Positions 1 through 8,316 are shown, counted from the first letter of the stretch. The stretch is 39,063 nucleotides of DNA from Acidobacteriota bacterium (GCA_003222535.1 QHWJ01000240.1:1-39063), one strand, 5' to 3'. Program-made: numbers and translations. Notes: generated by a model from the sequence alone, not told the origin.

Positions 1-1
1 G

Positions 2-421
2 TTCATTGCCTGGAGCATTCGGCAGCGGCAGGCTGGATCGTACGTCTGTTTCGCTGTGACGATCGACAGCACGGACACGGCGATCGGGATCTTCCAGCTC
101 CGCGAGCTCGAGAGCGGTTTCGGCACCGCGGAATGGGGATTTGCGATCGGATCAGCGTATTGGGGGACTGGCGTATTCACGAAAGGAGCCAAGCTGGTGT
201 TGAAGTTCGCATTTGAAGAAGTCGGCGTTCATCGGCTGGAAGCCCGCGCTGTCGTTCAGAACGGCCGCGGCAACGGCGCTCTGAAGAAGATCGGCGCGGT
301 ACAGGAAGGCCTTCTCCGGAAGTCCTTCGAGAAAAACGGCGAGCGTCTCGATCAGGCGCTCTGGACGATTCTCGCAGAGGACTGGAAGGCAGTGAACACC
401 CCGGGAGTGATCCTTCACTAA
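2..421 (+). CDS. GNAT-family (RimJ/RimL-like) N-acetyltransferase, 5' end outside window
   Basis: The frame is open from the window edge, so the start codon lies upstream; the stop is at 419-421. The visible 139 residues look like the C-terminal two thirds of a GNAT fold. They include the beta-strand pair around TAEWGFAIG, the block YWGTGVFTKGAK that normally contacts acetyl-CoA, the segment VHRLEARAVVQNGRGNGAL, and the K-x-GA-V-x-EG turn typical of the RimJ/RimL branch (known family pattern). Such enzymes acetylate protein N-termini or small amines in the cytosol; the substrate cannot be read here. A GTG at 56 could be taken as a start, but homologous sequence continues upstream of it, so I treat the gene as truncated by the window. 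A hairpin follows 33 bp after the stop. Confidence 0.75.
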   Translation, partial: FIAWSIRQRQAGSYVCFAVTIDSTDTAIGIFQLRELESGFGTAEWGFAIGSAYWGTGVFTKGAKLVLKFAFEEVGVHRLEARAVVQNGRGNGALKKIGAVQEGLLRKSFEKNGERLDQALWTILAEDWKAVNTPGVILH

Positions 422-453
422 CACAACACAGATCTGACGGTCATGACAGGCGA

Positions 454-495
454 GGGCAGGATCGGCCGCAAGGCCGGCCCTGCCCTTCGTCTTTT
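454..495 (+). terminator. GC-rich hairpin with GCAA loop, likely terminator of the GNAT gene
   Basis: GGGCAGG (454-460) pairs with CCTGCCC (479-485), and an inner CGGCC/GGCCG stem closes a GCAA tetraloop at 468-471. A pyrimidine-rich TTCGTCTTTT run follows. This is a Rho-independent terminator layout 33 bp after the stop of the acetyltransferase gene. In the rest of 422-681 I see only short cacggagac/gagacacagag repeats and a small gcctgc/gcaggc hairpin, no gene. Confidence 0.55.
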
Positions 496-681
496 CCGGC
501 GAGCTGCGCGCGGCCTTAGTACAGAATTTCGTAATTACGCGGACGTATTGATTTGGACAAGCCACGGAGACGCTGAGACACAGAGGCGCTCGACGCGGGC
601 GGCCTGCACCGCAGGCCGAGCCTTGAGGCGCGCCGACCGCAAACGAACGACCGAGCCACGGTCCAGTGGTAGGATGCCGAC

Positions 682-2655
682 GTGCGTATGGCACCGAGAG
701 CGACGTCCGAGTCCCGCATCGTTTTACGGGTTCCACGTTCCGCGTACGTTGTGCCGCTGCTTCTCCTGTCTGCGGGCGTCGCCCGCGGCGAGGTCGCGCG
801 CGTCGAGATTGCCAGACGCGCCGACGTGGGCGCGTCAGGATACGAGAAGATTGTCGGGAGGATCCACTTCGCGGTCGATCCCCAAGATCCGCACAACCGG
901 ATCGTCGTGGATCTCGAGAAGGCGCCGGTCAATCGGTCAGGCCGCGTCGAGTTCTCATCAGATCTGTACATCCTGAGTCCGAAGGCGCCGCGCGGGAACG
1001 GCGCGGCGCTGGTGGAGGTGCTCAACCGCGGCCGCAAGCTCATGCTCGAAGGATTCAACCGCAGTGTGTCGCCCGATCCCGAGGCTGAATCGGAGCTGGG
1101 CGACGGGTTTCTCATGCGGTTTGGGTACACCCTGGTCTGGGTCGGTTGGGAATTCGATCTGGACGACCAGCCGCCGGCGATGCGGATCCAGGTGCCGATC
1201 GCGACCGATCGCGGCACGGCGATCACCGGAGTCGTGAGGGCGGCGTTCACGCCCAACGCGCGCGCGACCGAGTTCCCGGTCACCGATTTGTCGAAATACG
1301 ACGCCAGCGATCCGGATGGCCCCGAGAGCCAGCTGACCGTCCGTCCCAAAATGTTCGGCACGCGCGGCGAGCCGATTCCTCGAAGCCGCTGGCGTGTTCG
1401 CGGCCACACCGTCACGCTCGACAGCGGCTTCGAACCGGGGAAGACCTACGAGATCAGCTATCGCGCGTCGAACCCTCCGGTCGCCGGACTGGGATTGGTC
1501 GCCCTGCGCGACACCACGGCCTGGCTGAAGCATCAGCCCGAGGCCGCGGCGCCTGTCCGCTACGCCTACGGTTTTGGTGTGTCGCAGAGCGGACGGGTGC
1601 TCCGTGATTTCATGTACCAGGGGTTCAACACCGACGAGCACGATCGACAGGTGTTCGACGGCGTCCTCTCGCACATCGCCGGCGCGTCGCGCATCAGCCT
1701 CAACGAGCGCTGGGCGAAGCCGATCGCAGGCGGTGCGAGCGGCGCGGCCTCGTTCCCGTTCGCCGACGCCAGCGTGCGCGACCCGGTGAGCGGCGCGCGG
1801 GAGGGGCTTCTCGACAACAATCGCATGGGAGGGCATGCGCCGAAAGTGTTCTACACGAATACGCCCGTGGAGTACTGGGGCAGTCGTGCGGCAGCGCTCG
1901 TTCATACCACTCCGGCGGGCACCGCCGACTTACCGCTGCCCGAGAACGTACGCGTCTACTTCATTGCGGGAACCCAGCATGTCCCGAGCCGCTTCCCGCC
2001 GGTCGTGACGAACGGCCAGCAGACCGACAACGCGGTCGATTACTGGTGGACGATGCGGGCGCTGCTGCTCGCGATGCACAAGTGGGTGAAGGAGGGCGTC
2101 GCGCCACCCCCGAGTCTGTACCCGCGCCTGCAGGACCACACGCTCGTACCGGCAGCCGCGATCGCGTTTCCAGCGGTCCCCGGCGTCTCGTCGCCGCGCT
2201 CGCTGACGGCCGGCGAGCGTATCGCGAACCCGTTGCTGCCAGGCGGTGCCGGCGGGGGCGCGCCCTTGCCGCTGCTGGTTCCCCAGGTGGACGAGGATGG
2301 CAACGAGCGCGCAGGCATCCGTCTGCCCGACGTCGCGGTGCCGCTCGCCACCTACACCGGCTGGAATTTCCGCCAGCCGGCGATCGGCGCGCCGGGCGAG
2401 CTGGTGTCGCTGCTTGGGTCGTCGATCCCCTTTTCCGCGACGCGCGCGGCGCGCGAAGCGACGAAGGATCCGCGGAAATCAATCGAAGAGCGGTACCGCA
2501 CGCGCGACGAGTACCTCGCCCGCGTGGGAGAGGCGCTCGACGCGCTCGTCATGAAAGGCTACTTGATCTACGACGACGGACCGCGGATCCTGCAGCGCGC
2601 CACCGACCAGTGGGATTTGCTCGTTCCTGAGCGATCGCCTGCACCGAAACGCTGA
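682..2655 (+). CDS. Secreted alpha/beta hydrolase domain protein (Abhydrolase_10-like)
   Basis: A 657-residue protein. An N-terminal hydrophobic stretch (about residues 17-36, VPRSAYVVPLLLLSAGVARG) reads as a signal peptide, so it is probably exported. The body resembles the alpha/beta hydrolase domain family often called Abhydrolase_10: a long beta-rich N-terminal half, then YGFGVSQSGRVLRDFMYQG near residue 300, which holds the G-V-S-Q-S-G nucleophile-elbow-like motif, then FDGVLSHIAGASR. A late conserved-looking stretch, TYTGWNFR, also fits the family. The substrate is unknown; members are annotated only as esterase-like hydrolases. The start is GTG 682, with AGG at 671-673 upstream; ATG 688 is an equally reasonable start and changes nothing in the product. 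A hairpin separates it from the reductase gene, so the two may be separate transcripts. Confidence 0.8.
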   Translation: MRMAPRATSESRIVLRVPRSAYVVPLLLLSAGVARGEVARVEIARRADVGASGYEKIVGRIHFAVDPQDPHNRIVVDLEKAPVNRSGRVEFSSDLYILSPKAPRGNGAALVEVLNRGRKLMLEGFNRSVSPDPEAESELGDGFLMRFGYTLVWVGWEFDLDDQPPAMRIQVPIATDRGTAITGVVRAAFTPNARATEFPVTDLSKYDASDPDGPESQLTVRPKMFGTRGEPIPRSRWRVRGHTVTLDSGFEPGKTYEISYRASNPPVAGLGLVALRDTTAWLKHQPEAAAPVRYAYGFGVSQSGRVLRDFMYQGFNTDEHDRQVFDGVLSHIAGASRISLNERWAKPIAGGASGAASFPFADASVRDPVSGAREGLLDNNRMGGHAPKVFYTNTPVEYWGSRAAALVHTTPAGTADLPLPENVRVYFIAGTQHVPSRFPPVVTNGQQTDNAVDYWWTMRALLLAMHKWVKEGVAPPPSLYPRLQDHTLVPAAAIAFPAVPGVSSPRSLTAGERIANPLLPGGAGGGAPLPLLVPQVDEDGNERAGIRLPDVAVPLATYTGWNFRQPAIGAPGELVSLLGSSIPFSATRAAREATKDPRKSIEERYRTRDEYLARVGEALDALVMKGYLIYDDGPRILQRATDQWDLLVPERSPAPKR

Positions 2656-2670
2656 TGTCCAAGAACAGAT

Positions 2671-2702
2671 GCAACCACGAACGTGGTTGCCTTTGGTCTT
2701 TC
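2671..2702 (+). terminator. Perfect hairpin, likely terminator
   Basis: GCAACCAC (2671-2678) and GTGGTTGC (2683-2690) form a perfect stem around GAAC, followed by CTTTGGTCTTTC. It lies 16 bp after the hydrolase stop and 28 bp before the reductase start, which fits a Rho-independent terminator. Confidence 0.55.
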
Positions 2703-2718
2703 GTAGGATGACCGACCC

Positions 2719-3729
2719 ATGAACCGACAAATCCGCCTGAAGTCACGGCCGGCCGGCATGCCGGCCGCCGACAATTTCGAAGCCGTCGACAGCCCGATGC
2801 CCGCGCTGGAGGACGGCGACGTCCTGCGCCGCACGACCTACCTCTCGCTCGATCCCTACATGCGCGGCCGCATGAGCGACGCGGCGTCGTACGCCGCGTC
2901 GCTGAACCTGCACGACATCATGTGCGGCCACACGGTCAGCGAGGTCGTCGAATCGCGCAACCCGGCGTTCCGCGCGGGCGATATGGTGACCGGCTACGAC
3001 GGCTGGCAGGAGTTCGCGGTGTCAAAGGGCAAGGATCTGCGAAAGCTGGATCCACGCGCGGTCCCAGTGTCGACGGCGATCGGCGTGCTCGGCATGCCCG
3101 GCGCAACCGCCTACGTTGGTCTGCTCGATATCGGTCAGCCCAAACCGGGCGAGACCGTCGTCGTTTCGGCCGCTTCCGGCGCCGTGGGATCGATCGTCGG
3201 CCAGCTCGCGAAGGTGAAAGGGTGCCGCGCGGTGGGTATCGCCGGGTCGCCCGACAAGTGCCGCTACGTCGTCGAGGAGCTCGGGTTCGACGCCTGCATC
3301 AACTACAAGACCGACGATCTCGTGCCGGCGCTCGGTGCCGCATGCCCCGGCGGCGCCGACATCTATTTCGAAAACGTCGGCGGCAAGGTGTTCGCGGCGG
3401 TGCTGCGCGTCATCAATCGAGGCGCGCGGATTCCGTTGTGCGGGATGATCTCGCAATACAACACGACGACGGATCCTGGTGGTCCGAATCTGCGGGCGCT
3501 CCTGGTCCAGCGCGCGATGATGAAGGGCTTCATCGTCAGCGATCACGCCGATCGCTTCCCGGCGTTCCTGCAGGAGGTCACGCCGCTGGTGCGCGACGGC
3601 CGCATCAAGTACCGTGAGGACATCGTCGAGGGTCTTGACGCCGCGCCGTCCGCGCTCATCGGCCTCTTCGAAGGACGGAATTTCGGGAAGATGCTGGTGC
3701 GCGTCTCCGCGGATCCGACCAGGGGCTAG
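2719..3729 (+). CDS. curA: CurA-like NADPH-dependent oxidoreductase (MDR family)
   Basis: A 336-residue medium-chain dehydrogenase/reductase of the zinc-independent leukotriene B4 12-hydroxydehydrogenase/CurA branch, at the usual full length. Seen: the N-terminal block YLSLDPYMRGRMSD, the mid block GVLGMPGATAYVGLLDIGQP, the Rossmann nucleotide-binding turn AASGAVGSIVGQLAK near residues 153-167, the catalytic-region Tyr in FENVGGKVF, and the C-terminal GLFEGRNFGKMLVRV. These blocks match the CurA family as I know it. The family reduces carbon-carbon double bonds of enones with NADPH in the cytosol, in detoxification or ketone metabolism. The ATG at 2719 is preceded by AGGATG at 2706-2711. The enzyme class is secure; the physiological substrate is not. 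Confidence 0.88.
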   Translation: MNRQIRLKSRPAGMPAADNFEAVDSPMPALEDGDVLRRTTYLSLDPYMRGRMSDAASYAASLNLHDIMCGHTVSEVVESRNPAFRAGDMVTGYDGWQEFAVSKGKDLRKLDPRAVPVSTAIGVLGMPGATAYVGLLDIGQPKPGETVVVSAASGAVGSIVGQLAKVKGCRAVGIAGSPDKCRYVVEELGFDACINYKTDDLVPALGAACPGGADIYFENVGGKVFAAVLRVINRGARIPLCGMISQYNTTTDPGGPNLRALLVQRAMMKGFIVSDHADRFPAFLQEVTPLVRDGRIKYREDIVEGLDAAPSALIGLFEGRNFGKMLVRVSADPTRG

Positions 3730-3859
3730 AGACTGGGGACTGGGGACTGGGGACTGGGGACTGAGGGACTGAGGGACTGGGGACTAGCCGCCTCGAGTCC
3801 CGAGCCCCGAGTCCCCGAGTCCCCAAGTCCCCAAGTCCCCAGGTCCCCAGGTCCCCAGG
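3730..3859. repeat. Inverted array of a GGGGACT-type 7-mer between two genes
   Basis: The stop of the reductase is followed at once by tandem copies of GGGGACT (3730-3785), a short spacer AGCCGCCTC, then tandem copies of the complementary AGTCCCC unit with slight drift (3795-3859). The whole can fold into one long hairpin. A related but single-armed array recurs at 10055-10090, so it is a dispersed element. It could act as a terminator or transcript stabiliser; that role is inferred. Confidence 0.85.
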
Positions 3860-3878
3860 GATTCCAAGGACGCACCCG

Positions 3879-4688
3879 ATGGATGCGTTGCTCAGAGACC
3901 TGACCTACACCGCGCGCGGGCTGCGCAAGAACGTCGGGTTTACGACCGTCGCGACGATCACGATCGCGCTCGGCATCGGAGCCTGCACGGCGATTTTCAG
4001 TGTCGTGAATGCGGTTCTGCTTCGTCCGCTTCCGTACGCGGACGCGTCGCGTCTCGTCATCGTGTGGGGCGAGCTGCGCGCGCGGAACGTCAAGGATTGG
4101 ACGTTCTCGCCGCCGGACTTCCGCGACCTGCAGCTCCAGTCCACCGCGGCGTTCGATGATCTCGCCGCCACATTCGGTGCCGGGCGTACGCCGATTTCCG
4201 AACAGGGCGGCCAGCCCGAGCAGATCCGCGTCGCCGGCGCCACCACGAACTTCTTCAGGCTGCTGGGCGCGCGCGTCATCGTGGGCCGCGATTACATCGA
4301 CGCCGACGGAACGCCGGAAGCGCAGGCGCCGCCCGGTCAGACGCCGCCCCCGCCTCCATTGCCGCAGATTGCGATCCTGAGCTACGGCTTGTGGCAGCGC
4401 CGCTATGGCGGAGACCCGGCCATCGTCGGCACGGACGTCGATCTTGGAGGCGGCCCCGCGCGGATTGTCGGCGTGCTGGCGCCGGACTTCGAGCTGCTGT
4501 TTCCAACGCGGGCGAACATGGAGCGCGTGCCGGACATGTGGACCGCGCTGCGGATCGACTACGAGACCTTTCCGATCACCTTCGCCGCCATCGTCGTGCT
4601 GTTCGCGCTGATTGGCGTGACCGCGTCGTGGCTCCCCGCCCGCCGCGCGTCGCGGTTGGACCCGATGCACGCGATTCGCGAAGAATAG
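3879..4688 (+). pseudogene. ADOP/MacB-type ABC transporter permease with most of the middle missing
   Basis: 269 residues where family members run to about 800. Residues 1-225 read as the N-terminus of an acidobacterial ADOP (MacB-like) permease: MDALLRDLTYTARGLRK, the first membrane segment with ALGIGACTAIFSVVNAVLLRPLPY, then the periplasmic core with SYGLWQRRYGGDPAIVG. Directly after DMWTALRIDYET the sequence jumps to the last membrane segment and the family C-terminus, SWLPARRASRLDPMHAIREE. The second large domain and the inner membrane segments are absent although the frame stays open. The apparent junction is near 4562-4575. With only two membrane segments it should not work as a transporter permease. 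A polyproline stretch (GQTPPPPPLPQ) sits in the periplasmic part. No ATPase partner is adjacent, as is usual for ADOP genes. Confidence 0.82.
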
Positions 4689-4696
4689 CCCCAGAG

Positions 4697-4722
4697 GGTC
4701 CGGCTAAAGCCGGACACTACCG
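4697..4722 (+). repeat. Palindromic dispersed repeat with GTCCGGC/GCCGGAC arms
   Basis: A 26-bp unit with arms GTCCGGCT and AGCCGGAC around AA, followed by ACTACCG. An exact inverted copy occurs at 6840-6865, so the pair flanks the amidohydrolase gene in opposite orientation. Read on the minus strand, the second copy encodes VRLKPDTT at the end of a relic frame. It behaves like a REP/BIME-type dispersed palindrome. Confidence 0.85.
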
Positions 4723-4747
4723 CAGCGGGCGGCGTAGTGCGGCTTCA

Positions 4748-4784
4748 CAGGAGATCAAGAGATGAGGAGACTCCTGATCTCCTG
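4748..4784. terminator. Inverted repeat between convergent genes
   Basis: CAGGAGATCA (4748-4757) and TGATCTCCTG (4775-4784) are perfect complements. They lie between the end of the permease remnant (plus) and the end of the amidohydrolase (minus). The position suits a bidirectional terminator, but there is no clear T-run. Confidence 0.4.
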
Positions 4785-4826
4785 ACCTCTTGTTCAAATC
4801 TCTCGGGACTTCAGACTTGTATAGTC

Positions 4827-6710
4827 CTAGCGACGGCCCGCGACGAGCTCCACGTAGCCGTCGCTGATGGTGTCGTCCGGGCTGGTGCCGAACAGCGCGA
4901 GCAGATCGGTGATGACGGCCGCCTTGTCCTGCGCGTCGCGCTGCGACCACGTGCGCGACTTCACCTCGATGAAATAACCGTCGCCCGGCGGGCTCAGCAG
5001 CCGATCGAGATGCACGTAGAACTCGACGCCCCGGTAGACGAGCAGCCACCGGCGCCGCTCCTTCTCGACGACGTGCTCGGCGGCCGGACGGAAGTACTCG
5101 CGGTAGAAGCGAGGCGAGTGCGCGGCCGGCGCGAGATACCGCGAGCGGAACAGGAGCACGCCGCCCAGGTCGGCTTCGCGCGTCCGGCCTGTGAGCGTGA
5201 GGCGCGCGCGCGCCCCGGTGACGTTTCCGGCTTCGTCCAGAAACTCGTCTTCACGGTAGCGCAGCCATCCCTGATCGGGATCATGGAACGACCAGTACGT
5301 GTCGAACTGGTGATAGTGGCTGGACCGGACAATCGTCACTCTTTTCCCCGCGATGACCGCAAGGACCTGCTCAGCCGACGGGACGCGGGCCTTGACCTGC
5401 ACCTCGAAGCTCTCCAACTCCACGGCGCCGCCGACCGCGACGAGCTTCTGCAGCACGCTCACCTCGCGGCCGCTGAGGAACGCGTCGACACGTTTCGCCT
5501 GCCCCCGCGCAGCCTCCCGCAGCTCGGCCTCGTCCAGCGTGAGGAGCTTCCGATCGCGCATGAGCCATCGGCCGTTGCACATTACATCCATCACGTCGGT
5601 GGACTTCGACGCGTACACGATCTGCGCGTAGACGCCGTTGGGATCACGGCCGAACGCGGGCACGTTGTGCAGCGGATCGAGGTCGACGATGATGAGGTCG
5701 GCGCGCTTGCCGGGCTCGAGCGATCCTGTCAGGTGATTCAGCAGCGCCGCCAGGCGCGTCTCCTCGAACATGTCCAGGTCGTTGTTGGACGCCGCGCCGT
5801 CGGTGCCGATGCCGACGTTCAGCCCGAGCTCCAGCATCCGGGCGACCGGCGCGATCCCGGCGCCGAGCTTCAGGTTGCTCGTCGGGTTGTGGGCCACGCC
5901 CGCGCCGACGTTCTTGAGCGCCCGCATCTCCCCGTCGTCCACGTGCACGCAATGCGCGGCGAGGACCTTCGCGTCGAAGAGCCCGTGCTTTTTCACCCAG
6001 GGGACGACCGGCATTCCGTTGACCCGCCGCGAGTCCTCGACTTCCTGGACGCTCTCCGACATGTGGATGTGGAGTGGCACGTCGAACTCGACCGCCAGCT
6101 CGGCGCACGCGCGAAGGATCTCCGGCGTGCAGGTATAGGGCGCGTGCGGCGCCGGCGCCGGCACGATCAACGGGTGCCCGCGCCACCGCTCGATGAAGTC
6201 GCGCGCGCGGGCCAGCGAGCCCTCGTAGCTCGTCGCATCGGGTGTGGGAAAGCGGAGCACGGTCTGCGCGCAGAGCGCCCGCATCCCGGCCTCGGCGGTC
6301 GCCTCGGCGATCGTTTCCTCGAAGTAATACATGTCGGCGAAGCAGGTGACACCCGACCTGATCATCTCGGCGCACCCGAGCCGTGTGCCGAGCCGGACGA
6401 AATCGGGGCTCACGAACTCGCGCTCGACCGGCAGCATGTAGCCCATGAGCCACACGTCGAGCCGCAGATCGTCGGCGAGCCCCCGCAGCAGCGCCATCGG
6501 CACATGGGTATGCGCGTTGACGAGCCCGGGCATCACCACACGCCCGAGACAGTCGATCGTCGCGCCGGCATCGTACGCGTCCGCGTCAGGCCCGACCGCC
6601 ACGATGCGGTCGCCCGCGATCGCCACGCGGCCGGACCGATACATCGTGAACTTCTGATCCATCGTCAGGACGGTGGCATTGGCGAGCAGGAGATCGCAGG
6701 GAGCGCGCAT
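4827..6710 (-). CDS. Amidohydrolase (MtaD/SAH-deaminase-like) fused to a C-terminal CYTH-like domain
   Basis: 627 residues. Residues 1-415 are a metal-dependent amidohydrolase of the 5'-methylthioadenosine/S-adenosylhomocysteine deaminase-like branch. Metal ligands are visible: NAHTH (H67, H69), HIHMSE (H216, E219), HCVH (H253, H256) and GTDGAASNN (D304), and SLEPGKRADL closes the fold. Residues from about 434 to the end look like a CYTH/class IV adenylate cyclase-type domain: ESFEVQVKARV resembles the family ExExK start with the second Glu replaced by Gln, followed by basic strands and FIEVKSRTWS near the end. Between AALL (321-324) and NHLTGS (325-330) about 35-40 residues normally present in this family seem to be missing in frame; the metal site is not touched. 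Likely cytosolic. The ATG at 6710 has no clear Shine-Dalgarno. Deaminase activity is inferred; the role of the fused domain, perhaps triphosphate or nucleotide binding, is unknown. Confidence 0.78.
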   Translation of the reverse strand: MRAPCDLLLANATVLTMDQKFTMYRSGRVAIAGDRIVAVGPDADAYDAGATIDCLGRVVMPGLVNAHTHVPMALLRGLADDLRLDVWLMGYMLPVEREFVSPDFVRLGTRLGCAEMIRSGVTCFADMYYFEETIAEATAEAGMRALCAQTVLRFPTPDATSYEGSLARARDFIERWRGHPLIVPAPAPHAPYTCTPEILRACAELAVEFDVPLHIHMSESVQEVEDSRRVNGMPVVPWVKKHGLFDAKVLAAHCVHVDDGEMRALKNVGAGVAHNPTSNLKLGAGIAPVARMLELGLNVGIGTDGAASNNDLDMFEETRLAALLNHLTGSLEPGKRADLIIVDLDPLHNVPAFGRDPNGVYAQIVYASKSTDVMDVMCNGRWLMRDRKLLTLDEAELREAARGQAKRVDAFLSGREVSVLQKLVAVGGAVELESFEVQVKARVPSAEQVLAVIAGKRVTIVRSSHYHQFDTYWSFHDPDQGWLRYREDEFLDEAGNVTGARARLTLTGRTREADLGGVLLFRSRYLAPAAHSPRFYREYFRPAAEHVVEKERRRWLLVYRGVEFYVHLDRLLSPPGDGYFIEVKSRTWSQRDAQDKAAVITDLLALFGTSPDDTISDGYVELVAGRR

Positions 6711-6839
6711 GAACGAAAGTTATCACGTGGCCCGCCTGCCAGCCGAACCGTCGCCGGACGTGTCGGCTTTGGACGGGCTTCAGCCGGACCGTCCACGATC
6801 AACGCAGAGCCTGCAGAGTCCGCAGAGAACATTACTCGT

Positions 6840-6865
6840 CGGTAGTGTCCGGCTTTAGCCGGACC
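6840..6865 (-). repeat. Inverted copy of the 4697-4722 palindromic repeat
   Basis: Exact reverse complement of 4697-4722 over 26 bp. A partial relative (GGCTTCAGCCGGACCGTCC) lies just upstream at about 6774-6792. The two full copies bracket the amidohydrolase gene. Confidence 0.85.
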
Positions 6866-6903
6866 GGCCAACAAGGTCGCCGCTCCGCTAAACCAGTTCG
6901 ACT

Positions 6904-7158
6904 CCTCCGTAGCCTCAGATGCTGCTCGAACCGGCGATCCACTCGGGCTGACCCGACGGCCAGCACGCCGGCGATCTTGAGCGCCGCGCGAGCGGCGGCC
7001 AGCCCGCGATCGTCGTAGGGCCCGGCGTCGTCCGAGGCGGTGAATGCGGCCGGGCCGTTGTCCACGTCGAGCAGCATCGCGTCGAACCGCTCCGGACTCG
7101 AGACCAGCGTGGCGGCGGCGTCGCCCTCGTCTATCGTCGGGTGCTTATCCTCGAGCGG
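6904..7158 (-). pseudogene. Relic of a spermidine-synthase-like protein, C-terminal part
   Basis: In an open minus frame, the segment from TPLEDKHPTIDEGDAAATL through RFDAMLLDVDNGPAAF and GLAAARAALKIAGVLAV to DRRFEQHLRLRR reads like the C-terminal part of a spermidine synthase-like (polyamine aminopropyltransferase/spermine synthase fold) protein. PLED, LLDVDNGP and GVLAV are positions I associate with that family. The N-terminal SAM-binding half is absent. The frame upstream (7159-7353) has no recognised content, and downstream it runs into the palindromic repeat. I read it as a decayed fragment, not a working gene. Confidence 0.6.
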
Positions 7159-7357
7159 TGTCCCGCCAAATCGCGTCGCGGGCGAAGGCGTCAGCTGGAA
7201 TTCAACCTCGAGGTGCCAAGTGCTTGCGTGGAGAAACCTCATGCCGCGAAAGGCCAATCGACCGCGCTTGTGGGCGTCCGTTATTCCACCGGCGTCAGTC
7301 GACGTCGTTGACGTCGCCGCGTCAGTCGTTGAACTCTGGGCCTCTCGCCCCACGAGC

Positions 7358-8316
7358 TTAATCGTCGTCCGCGTCGTCCTGCGAAGCCAACATCCCCACG
7401 CGCTTCAACGGCAGCTCTGCGCGCAGGTCCTCGTCCAACTTTTCGTAATGCTCGAGCAGTTGGCCGATGAGCGCATCCTGGTCCCACAGCCGCACTCGAA
7501 AGAATTGTGTTGCGACCTCTCGATCGACGGACGTCTTGAAGCCGCCCCACGCGACGAGTAGTCCCTGATCGGCCTGAACGTTCTGCATCGAGCCGATCAG
7601 TTGGTTGAGCGTTGGTGAATCGACAGGCGAGTCTTGCGACTTCACCTGAATGCAGATTCTCGGCTTTCCGAACCCCAACGGGCCTGGGGCGGCAAGAATG
7701 TCGACGCCCTTGTCAGGACCAGGCGGGCTGACGAACGTCGTGTACCCCTGGGCCTTCAGGACGGCATCGACCAGCCGTGCCATCCCTCGTCTTCGGCCGC
7801 GGCCTGACTGGCTGTGGCCGCGTTCGATGGCTTGAACCCGCCTGCGAGCATAGCCCGTAGGCGTTTCTCGGCATCATGCCTCCTGATCGCACAGATCGTC
7901 ATGATCGCCCCGAAGGAGAAGAGCAGGTCTTTGTCAAACGCCGATCGCGGCACGTCGAGATTGAGCCACTGCACGTCTCTGGAATGCCTGTACGGAATCT
8001 CGGCCGTCCCGCCATAGACATAGGGCCCTGCGATTTTGCCGATCGCCATCGCAGACTTGCCCTTGCGCGGGATGACGACAAGATCGTCCGGCTTCATCTC
8101 CAGCAAGAACGCGGCGATTTGCCCTGTGTTGTTAGACAACTTCGCCGGCGTTGCCGCAGGGAAGTGTTCGGCCAGCCGTTTTCGAATCGCTGCCCTGTCG
8201 TTAAGGTCGTGCAGGTCTTCTCCCAGCTCCTTCCATGTGAGATAGACCTTGTTGTCCCCGAAGAACCGCGGTTCGTGCTCGCCATGCCTTCCGGCGCGGA
8301 CCATCCACAGGGCCAT
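7358..8316 (-). pseudogene. Mrr-type restriction endonuclease, disrupted by frameshift or deletion
   Basis: Two minus-strand frames add up to one known architecture. The first (8316 to 7756, 186 residues, MALWMVRAGRHGEHEPRFF at the start) is the N-terminal domain typical of a class of Mrr-like enzymes. The second (7783 to 7358, 141 residues) is the catalytic domain: MARLVDAVLKAQGY, GPDKGVDILAAPG with the catalytic Asp, RICIQVKSQ with the QxK form of the PD-(D/E)xK motif, then QADQGLLVAWGGF. The frames overlap by 28 nt in different phase, and the spacer helix I expect between them (about 25-30 residues) seems to be missing, so an out-of-frame deletion near 7775-7790 is likely. The family cuts modified or foreign DNA. 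The intact catalytic residues suggest recent loss. No methyltransferase partner is present. Confidence 0.75.

Noticed and set aside
3730-3859. CRISPR array
   Set aside because: The unit is only 7 bp, without spacers, and the two halves are complementary; it is a hairpin-forming minisatellite.
4737-6845. 702-codon plus-strand open frame
   Set aside because: Exact antisense of the amidohydrolase gene, whose motifs are clear on the minus strand; the His/Arg-rich translation matches no family.
7159-7357. Integron attC site or extra gene between the restriction gene and the spermidine-synthase relic
   Set aside because: Several GACTGACG/CGTCAACG-like pieces are present, but I could not pair them into the conserved attC core sites, and the open frame here matches no family.
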